Below are positions 1 to 4,658 of a DNA stretch of 6,516 bases, piece by piece. The number at the start of each line of letters is the position of its first letter. Positions within the stretch are counted from its first letter, which is position 1. The notes under the pieces are model-generated. The model saw only the letters and a program-made list of their open reading frames with translations, was not told the DNA's origin and did not search any database. The translations under genes were made by a program, and so were the position numbers. This DNA is from an uncultured Ruminococcus sp. (GTDB taxonomy: Bacteria; Bacillota; Clostridia; Oscillospirales; Ruminococcaceae): the NCBI GenBank assembly GCA_900545125.1, contig UQXS01000140.1, positions 1 to 6,516 on the forward strand, written 5' to 3'.

Positions 1-1
1 G

Positions 2-190
2 GATATGATCAAAATTATGAAAGGAAATCTTGCACGGCAGCTTTTTCTTTCTCATCCGGAATTAAAACGGGAATTGTGGGGAGGACATTTGTGGAATCCG
101 TCATATTGTGCAGTAACAGTCAGTGACCGAAGTAAAGAACAGGTTCTTACTTATATCAAAGGACAGAAAGAAAAAAAAGCAGGAAAGTAA
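2..190 (+). CDS. tnpA: IS200/IS605-family Y1 transposase TnpA, C-terminal part (5' end outside window)
   Basis: This is the last ~62 codons of a single-strand DNA transposase of the IS200/IS605 family. These enzymes use an HUH metal site and one catalytic tyrosine to excise and insert the element as single-stranded DNA. The frame is open from the left edge to TAA at 188-190. Seen in the sequence: a family-typical stretch 'LKRELWGGHLWNPSY' and then a C-terminal helix with 'TYIKGQ'. The Tyr codon at 152-154 is in the position of the catalytic tyrosine, and the Gln four residues later (164-166) is also characteristic of TnpA. The HUH motif would lie upstream, outside the window, so whether the gene is intact cannot be judged. 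The lysine-rich tail ending GQKEKKAGK looks like a natural C-terminus. The start of the tnpB reading frame follows closely. The 3' part of tnpA overlaps, in another frame, the extended queF open frame. Confidence 0.88.
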   Translation, partial: DMIKIMKGNLARQLFLSHPELKRELWGGHLWNPSYCAVTVSDRSKEQVLTYIKGQKEKKAGK

Positions 191-662
191 AGAGGTTTTT
201 GATGAAGGTAGTATCCAGCTATGGTGTGGAAATAAAAAAACAGAATATCCCGATGATTACGCTCCGCAGATGCTTGAAACGTTCATAAACAAGCATCAGG
301 ACAGAGACTATTTTGTCAGATTCAATTGTCCCGAATTTACCAGCCTGTGCCCGATTACAGGTCAGCCGGATTTTGCCACGATATATATACAATATGTTCC
401 GGATGTAAAAATGGTGGAGAGCAAGTCTCTGAAACTTTATCTGTTCAGTTTCAGGAATCACGGAGATTTCCACGAGGACTGCGTGAATATTATACTGAAT
501 GATCTTGTCAAACTTACCGACCCAAGATATATGGAGGTCTGGGGAGAGTTTACACCTCGTGGGGGAATATCCATACATCCATACTGCAACTATGGCAGAC
601 CGGGAACACGCTGGGAACAGGTCGCTCTTGACCGTCTGTCCAAATGGGGACAACCGGGATAA
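123..662 (+). CDS. queF: NADPH-dependent 7-cyano-7-deazaguanine reductase QueF, 5' end replaced by IS sequence
   Basis: QueF reduces preQ0 (7-cyano-7-deazaguanine) to preQ1 with NADPH in the cytoplasm, a step in making tRNA queuosine. Numbered from GTG 123, the core has the unimodular (Bacillus-type) features: FNCPEFTSLCP with catalytic Cys76, Asp83 seven residues later, the QueF signature ESKSLKLY (99-106), FRNHGDFHED with substrate-binding His117/Glu118, and FTPRGGISI. Homology to B. subtilis QueF (165 aa) runs clearly from about residue 40. Residues 1 to ~37 are tnpA/tnpB DNA read in another frame and are not native. GTG 123 lies inside tnpA and has no Shine-Dalgarno; the next in-frame ATG is at 270, which would cost ~29 family residues. 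The C-terminus (DRLSKWGQPG) is also shorter than, and unlike, the usual ...NHDLYPE..DNR ending. The active site is complete, but expression and folding are uncertain, so it may be a decaying gene. The native start cannot be recovered from this window. Confidence 0.85.
   Translation: MTEVKNRFLLISKDRKKKKQESKEVFDEGSIQLWCGNKKTEYPDDYAPQMLETFINKHQDRDYFVRFNCPEFTSLCPITGQPDFATIYIQYVPDVKMVESKSLKLYLFSFRNHGDFHEDCVNIILNDLVKLTDPRYMEVWGEFTPRGGISIHPYCNYGRPGTRWEQVALDRLSKWGQPG
189..195 (+). promoter_or_regulatory. Ribosome binding site for the tnpB remnant
   Basis: AAAGAGG ends six bases before ATG 202 and overlaps the tnpA stop codon. It is a good Shine-Dalgarno at normal spacing. It supports the reading that ATG 202 was a real gene start (tnpB) coupled to tnpA. 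It is also the only convincing ribosome binding site upstream of the queF catalytic core. Confidence 0.55.
202..288 (+). pseudogene. tnpB: 5' remnant of IS605 tnpB (OrfB / TnpB nuclease), fused out of frame into queF
   Basis: A 28-codon frame begins at ATG 202 with a well-placed Shine-Dalgarno and ends at TAA 286-288. Its first ~16 residues, MKVVSSYGVEIKKQNI, resemble from memory the N-terminus of TnpB/OrfB proteins of Clostridia IS605 elements. The position directly after tnpA is where tnpB belongs. After about residue 16 (around base 250) the same DNA encodes conserved QueF sequence in another frame, so the tnpB similarity ends there. TnpB is an RNA-guided nuclease of ~400 residues; here everything after the extreme N-terminus is missing, including the RuvC and zinc-finger parts, so it cannot be functional. 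The short frame stops just after an in-frame queF ATG (270-272), so its translation could feed reinitiation on queF. The TnpB assignment rests on a short stretch and on gene order. Confidence 0.55.
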
Positions 663-673
663 TGTGTTTTTCC

Positions 674-702
674 TTGACATCCGATACACTATATGTTAAA
701 AT
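674..702 (+). promoter_or_regulatory. Sigma-A promoter with extended -10, driving maf
   Basis: A perfect -35 TTGACA (674-679), a 17-base spacer, and -10 TAAAAT (697-702, five of six consensus bases), preceded by TG at 694-695 as in extended -10 promoters. The predicted transcript start is the A at about 709, leaving a short leader of ~17 bases with GAGGA at 712-716 before the maf ATG. No operator-like inverted repeat is visible around it, so it looks constitutive. It begins 11 bases after the queF stop, and no terminator separates them. Confidence 0.85.
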
Positions 703-725
703 AGACTTATTGAGGACGTGATTGA

Positions 726-1301
726 ATGAAAATAATTCTCGCTTCTGCATCGCCGAGAAGAAGAGAGCTTATGAAACTTATAACCGATGATTTTACGGCT
801 GTTTCAATAGATGCTGACGAAACTCTTCCGGATGATATCGTAATAAAGGGAATATGCGGCGCAGCTGAATATCTTGCACGTGTCAAGGCAGAAAAAGCAC
901 ATGAAATGTTTCCGGAGGATATCGTTATAGGATGTGATACGACAGTCGTATGCCGGAGTAAAATTCTCGGTAAGCCGAAAGATAAGGAGCAGGCTCGTGA
1001 ATATCTTCATATGCTGTCGGGCAATGTCCATTCCGTGTTTACAGGATGCTGCATTATGTATGGAGACAGAACTGTTTCGTTTGACGAAGGCACAGACGTT
1101 TTTTTCAATGAGCTTTCAGATGAAGAAATCGAGGATTACATTTCTACCGACGAGCCTTATGACAAGGCGGGCGGATACGGTATTCAGGGCAGAGGGGCGC
1201 TGTTTGTGAATAAGATCAACGGTGATTTCTTTAACGTTATGGGACTGCCTGTTTCACGTCTTAATAAGGAATTAAAAAAATTTATTAAAGGAGTAAGATA
1301 A
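726..1301 (+). CDS. maf: Maf family nucleoside triphosphate pyrophosphatase (dTTP/UTP type)
   Basis: A 191-residue Maf/YhdE-type protein, full length for the family. Maf enzymes hydrolyse nucleoside triphosphates to monophosphate and pyrophosphate, cleaning up non-canonical or excess nucleotides, and have been linked to septum and cell-division control. Seen in order: the N-terminal phosphate-binding SASPRR (residues 7-12), GCDTTV with the catalytic-type Asp71, GKPKD (from 82), DKAGGYGIQG (146-155) and FNVMGLPVS near the end. The DKAG-YGIQG form matches the dTTPase/UTPase subfamily (B. subtilis Maf, E. coli YhdE) rather than the m7GTP-type YceF. ATG 726 is chosen because the protein starts at the expected MKIILAS, with GAGGA nine bases upstream. 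It is the first gene after a strong promoter. Its stop overlaps the next start (TAATG), so the two genes form an operon with probable translational coupling. Confidence 0.95.
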   Translation: MKIILASASPRRRELMKLITDDFTAVSIDADETLPDDIVIKGICGAAEYLARVKAEKAHEMFPEDIVIGCDTTVVCRSKILGKPKDKEQAREYLHMLSGNVHSVFTGCCIMYGDRTVSFDEGTDVFFNELSDEEIEDYISTDEPYDKAGGYGIQGRGALFVNKINGDFFNVMGLPVSRLNKELKKFIKGVR

Positions 1302-2572
1302 TGAATACTACTGCTTTTCACAATGCGGATATACTTCTTCCGAAAAAAAATGTTGATGCCGGCAAATGGTCGGTAATTGCCTGCGATCAGTACACAAGCG
1401 AGCCGGAATACTGGGACAGTGTTTACGAAAATGTAGGAGATGCACCGTCAACTCTTAATCTCATTCTTCCCGAACTTTTTCTGGAGCAGGACGGCGTGTC
1501 CGAGAGGATAGATGCTATCCACAAAACAATGAATGATTACATGAATCAGGAGATTTTTGACGAGTACAAAGATGCAATGATCTATGTAGAAAGAATTCAG
1601 GGCAACGGGATTCTCCGTCAGGGAATAGTTGGTGCTGTTGATCTTGAAAAATATGATTTTTCTAAAGGCAGTACCTCTGAAGTACGTGCTACCGAGGCTA
1701 CGGTAATTGAAAGAATTCCGCCCAGAATAAAGGTAAGACAGGGCGCACCTCTGGAATTGCCGCATATTATGATACTCATTGATGATCCCGGCTGCACTGT
1801 TATCGAACCCCTTGCAGGCAATAAGGATTCAATGGAAAAGCTCTATGATACGGAACTTATGCAGGGCGGAGGCAGAATAACCGGTTATCTTGCCGGAAGC
1901 GGTGAGCAGCAGCGTATTGACGATGCACTGACAGCTCTTGCTGATCCGGAAGTTTTTGCAAAAAAATATGGTATGCCGGATACACCTGTTCTTCTCTATG
2001 CTATGGGGGACGGAAATCATTCTCTGGCAACGGCAAAGGAATTCTACGAGCAGCTTAAAAAATCCAATCCGGAAAAGGACTTTTCAGATCATCCTGCACG
2101 TTATGCACTGGCGGAGATCGTTAATCTGCATAGTGATGCACTTAAATTCGAGGCTATTCACCGCCTTGTATTTGATGTTGACTGCGATAAGCTCATGTCG
2201 GAGATGACAGAAGCTCTCGGACTTTCTGAGGATAAGGAATCCGATCAGTATGTGATCTGCTGCTGTGAAAATTCCGAAAAGAAGTACTGGATACACAATA
2301 AAACGTCAAATCTTTCCGTTGGTTCTCTCCAGAATTTTCTTGACGGATATCTCAGGGAAAACGGCGGAAAAGTTGATTACATCCACGGAAAGGAAACAGT
2401 CAGACAGCTTGCTGACAAACATAACGGAATCGGTTTTATTCTGCCTGATATGGATAAATCGCAGCTTTTCCCGACTGTAATCAAGGACGGAGCACTGCCA
2501 AGAAAGACATTCTCCATGGGTCATGCAGAGGATAAGCGTTTCTACATGGAAGCAAGAAAGATAACAAAATAA
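1301..2572 (+). CDS. DUF1015 family protein, function not established
   Basis: A 423-residue soluble protein with no signal peptide or membrane segment. I recognise the DUF1015 family (COG4198 type) from the N-terminal pattern DILLPKKNVDAGKWSVIACDQ, the following PSTLNLILPE, and a central GDGNHSLATAK (Gly236-Asp237-Gly238-Asn239-His240). Length matches the family, and both ends look complete. In many relatives, as I recall them, the central motif reads DGHHR-like, which recalls the GxHR site of ParB/sulfiredoxin-fold enzymes that includes free-serine kinases. A small-molecule kinase role is therefore conceivable, but it is inference only. The start is fixed by AAAGGAG at 1287-1293, seven bases before the ATG, and by the one-base overlap with maf. 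It shares the maf promoter, and its transcript probably ends at the hairpin at 2606-2645. The late part contains HNGIGFILPDMDKSQLF and ends FYMEARKITK. Confidence 0.85.
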   Translation: MNTTAFHNADILLPKKNVDAGKWSVIACDQYTSEPEYWDSVYENVGDAPSTLNLILPELFLEQDGVSERIDAIHKTMNDYMNQEIFDEYKDAMIYVERIQGNGILRQGIVGAVDLEKYDFSKGSTSEVRATEATVIERIPPRIKVRQGAPLELPHIMILIDDPGCTVIEPLAGNKDSMEKLYDTELMQGGGRITGYLAGSGEQQRIDDALTALADPEVFAKKYGMPDTPVLLYAMGDGNHSLATAKEFYEQLKKSNPEKDFSDHPARYALAEIVNLHSDALKFEAIHRLVFDVDCDKLMSEMTEALGLSEDKESDQYVICCCENSEKKYWIHNKTSNLSVGSLQNFLDGYLRENGGKVDYIHGKETVRQLADKHNGIGFILPDMDKSQLFPTVIKDGALPRKTFSMGHAEDKRFYMEARKITK

Positions 2573-2605
2573 AAATCAGTCGCACAAGTCTTGTGAGGTA
2601 TTTGC

Positions 2606-2645
2606 TGCAAAAGCTGTCCGGTGCAGTTTCCGGACAGCTTTTGCA
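2606..2645 (+). terminator. Perfect 16-bp stem hairpin, probable (possibly leaky) terminator of maf-DUF1015
   Basis: The left arm TGCAAAAGCTGTCCGG (2606-2621) and right arm CCGGACAGCTTTTGCA (2630-2645) are exact reverse complements around an 8-base loop (TGCAGTTT). The GC-rich stem top flanked by AAAA/TTTT resembles a bidirectional intrinsic terminator. However, the T run is only four bases and lies inside the stem, with no U tract after it, so termination may be partial. The right arm ends only 7 bases before the ligA Shine-Dalgarno, and no promoter is visible between them. It may therefore act as an attenuator or RNA-stabilising element that sets ligA read-through. Confidence 0.75.
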
Positions 2646-2663
2646 TATGAACGGAGGAAAGCA

Positions 2664-4646
2664 ATGAACAAATCAGACGCACAGAATAGAATAAAGGAGC
2701 TTTCAGCGCTTCTGGAGAAATACAGCTATCAGTATTATGTACTTGATAATCCGGATATTTCGGATTACGATTTCGATATGCTGATGCAGGAACTTAAAGG
2801 ACTGGAAGAGCAGTTTCCTGAATTTATCCTGCCATCGTCACCGACGCAGCGTGTGGGCGGAATGGCACTGAATAAGTTTGAAAAGGTAAGCCATTCTGTT
2901 CAGATGGCAAGTCTACAGGATGTTTTTTCTTTTGAACAGGTTGAGAATTTCGTGCAGAAATGTCACGAGGAACTTACAGATGCAGAATTCTCTGTTGAGC
3001 CGAAAATCGACGGATTATCGGTATCTCTTGAATATGAAAACGGACTTTTTACAAGAGGTTCTACACGGGGAGACGGTTTTGTCGGAGAGGATGTGACGGC
3101 AAATCTCCGTACTATAAGATCTATTCCGCTGAAAATAGAGAATGCACCGGAATTTCTTGAAGTCAGGGGAGAAGTATATATGCCCCGTGAAAGCTTCTTT
3201 TCTCTGGTGGAACAGCAGGAACTGAGCGGAGAACAACCTTTTAAGAATCCCCGTAATGCGGCGGCCGGTTCATTGCGGCAGAAAGATCCGAAAATAACTG
3301 CAAAACGCCGTCTGGATATATTTATTTTCAATGTTCAGCAGGTCAGGGGAAAGGAGTACGAAACGCATATCCAGTCTCTTGATGAGCTTCGATCAATGGG
3401 ATTCAAAGTTCTGCCGTCTTACAGAATATGCCGTGAAACATCGGAAATAAAAGAGGAAATAGAAAGAATCGGACAGGAACGTGCGGAATTCGGCTTTGAT
3501 ATCGACGGTGTGGTTATCAAGGTAAATAAGCTTTCGCAGCGTGATATCATGGGGGCAACTTCCAAAACGCCAAAGTGGGCGGTCGCTTATAAATATCCTC
3601 CCGAGGAAAAGGAAACCGTACTGCTTGATATTGAAGTCAACGTGGGACGAACCGGGGCTATTACGCCGGTTGCGGTATTTGATCCGATACTTCTGGCAGG
3701 AACGAGCGTTTCAAGAGCAGTTCTGCATAATCAGGATTTCATTGACGAAAAGGATATACGTGTCGGAGATATAATTGTTGTGCGCAAGGCAGGCGAGATA
3801 ATTCCGGAAGTTCTGCGGAGCGTGTCACATAAAGAAGATTCCGTAAAGTTTACGCTTCCTGCCGTTTGTCCGGTATGCGGAACTCCCTCTGTGCGTGACG
3901 AGGGTGAAAGCGTTCTGAGATGCCCGAATGTATCATGTCCGGCGCAGCTGCTGAAAAATATGATACATTTTGCTTCAAAGAACGCAATGAATATTGACGG
4001 TCTGGGCGAAGCAAATATGAAAATGCTTGTTGAAAGCGGAATGGTGAAATCGCCGGCTGATCTTTATATCCTCCGAAAAGAGCAGCTTATGACCCTTGAA
4101 CGTTTCGGTGAGAAGTCGGCGCAGAATCTTATAGATGCCATCGAAGCATCAAAGAGCAATGAAGCTGATCGTCTGGTTTTCGGTATTGGAATACGAAATA
4201 TCGGACAGAAAGCTGCAGCGCTGCTCTGCGAAAAGTTCGGTGGTATTGATGAACTTCTGACAGCTGAAAAAGACGAAATATCTGCAATAGAGGGCTTCGG
4301 CGATGTAATGGCAGAAAGCGTTTACAGTTCCCTGCGTGAGCCGCATATCCTTGAACTTATCAGCCGTCTCAAAGAATACGGAGTGAACATGACCTACAGT
4401 AAAAAATCTTTGGCGGACGATCGTTTCAGCGGTCTGACTTTTGTTCTCACGGGAACTCTTCCTACCATGAAACGTGACGAGGCAAAGGCGCTGATAGAGA
4501 GTTTAGGAGGCAAGGTAAGCGGTTCTGTATCAAAGAAAACAAGCTTTGTAGTAGCCGGAGAGGAAGCCGGAAGCAAGCTTGTAAAGGCAAACGAACTTGG
4601 CATAGAGATCCTTACGGAAGCAGAACTGATCGAAAAAGCAAAGTGA
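2664..4646 (+). CDS. ligA: NAD+-dependent DNA ligase LigA
   Basis: A complete 660-residue bacterial LigA, which seals nicks between Okazaki fragments and in repair using NAD+ as AMP donor. Domains in order: the Ia NMN-binding region (about 1-70, with YYVLDNPDISDYDFD); the adenylation domain with motif I KIDG (Lys114 is the AMP-accepting lysine), GSTRGDG, EVRGEVYMP (166-174), DGVVIKVN (281-288) and KWAVAYKYP (304-312); the OB fold; a zinc site with Cys402, Cys405, Cys420 and Cys425; helix-hairpin-helix repeats (about 430-585); and a C-terminal BRCT domain (about 585-660, with LTGTLPTMKRDEA). All expected key residues are present. GGAGG at 2653-2657, six bases before ATG 2664, fixes the start. 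It lies just downstream of a strong hairpin with no evident promoter of its own. The stop is 12 bases before addA, so the two are probably co-transcribed. Confidence 0.97.
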   Translation: MNKSDAQNRIKELSALLEKYSYQYYVLDNPDISDYDFDMLMQELKGLEEQFPEFILPSSPTQRVGGMALNKFEKVSHSVQMASLQDVFSFEQVENFVQKCHEELTDAEFSVEPKIDGLSVSLEYENGLFTRGSTRGDGFVGEDVTANLRTIRSIPLKIENAPEFLEVRGEVYMPRESFFSLVEQQELSGEQPFKNPRNAAAGSLRQKDPKITAKRRLDIFIFNVQQVRGKEYETHIQSLDELRSMGFKVLPSYRICRETSEIKEEIERIGQERAEFGFDIDGVVIKVNKLSQRDIMGATSKTPKWAVAYKYPPEEKETVLLDIEVNVGRTGAITPVAVFDPILLAGTSVSRAVLHNQDFIDEKDIRVGDIIVVRKAGEIIPEVLRSVSHKEDSVKFTLPAVCPVCGTPSVRDEGESVLRCPNVSCPAQLLKNMIHFASKNAMNIDGLGEANMKMLVESGMVKSPADLYILRKEQLMTLERFGEKSAQNLIDAIEASKSNEADRLVFGIGIRNIGQKAAALLCEKFGGIDELLTAEKDEISAIEGFGDVMAESVYSSLREPHILELISRLKEYGVNMTYSKKSLADDRFSGLTFVLTGTLPTMKRDEAKALIESLGGKVSGSVSKKTSFVVAGEEAGSKLVKANELGIEILTEAELIEKAK

Positions 4647-4658
4647 CGGTGAATTGAT

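Noticed and set aside
190..250. IS605 right-end palindrome or TnpB guide-RNA (omega RNA) sequence
   Set aside because: I looked for a subterminal hairpin after tnpA and found none. The space is taken by the tnpB start and then queF, so the right end and guide-RNA region appear deleted.
662..673. Terminator after queF (GTTTTTCC stretch)
   Set aside because: A T run is present but no stem precedes it, so there is no support for intrinsic termination.
219..689. Antisense 156-codon open frame over queF
   Set aside because: Opposite the strongly conserved QueF core, with no family resemblance of its own.
2583..2595. Short inverted repeat CACAA-GTC-TTGTG downstream of the DUF1015 gene
   Set aside because: Only five pairs with a three-base loop and no T run. 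It is expected by chance and overshadowed by the 16-bp hairpin that follows.
2647..2649. ATG upstream of ligA as an alternative start
   Set aside because: It is not in frame with LigA and would lie within or right after the hairpin. ATG 2664 has the correct Shine-Dalgarno and family N-terminus.
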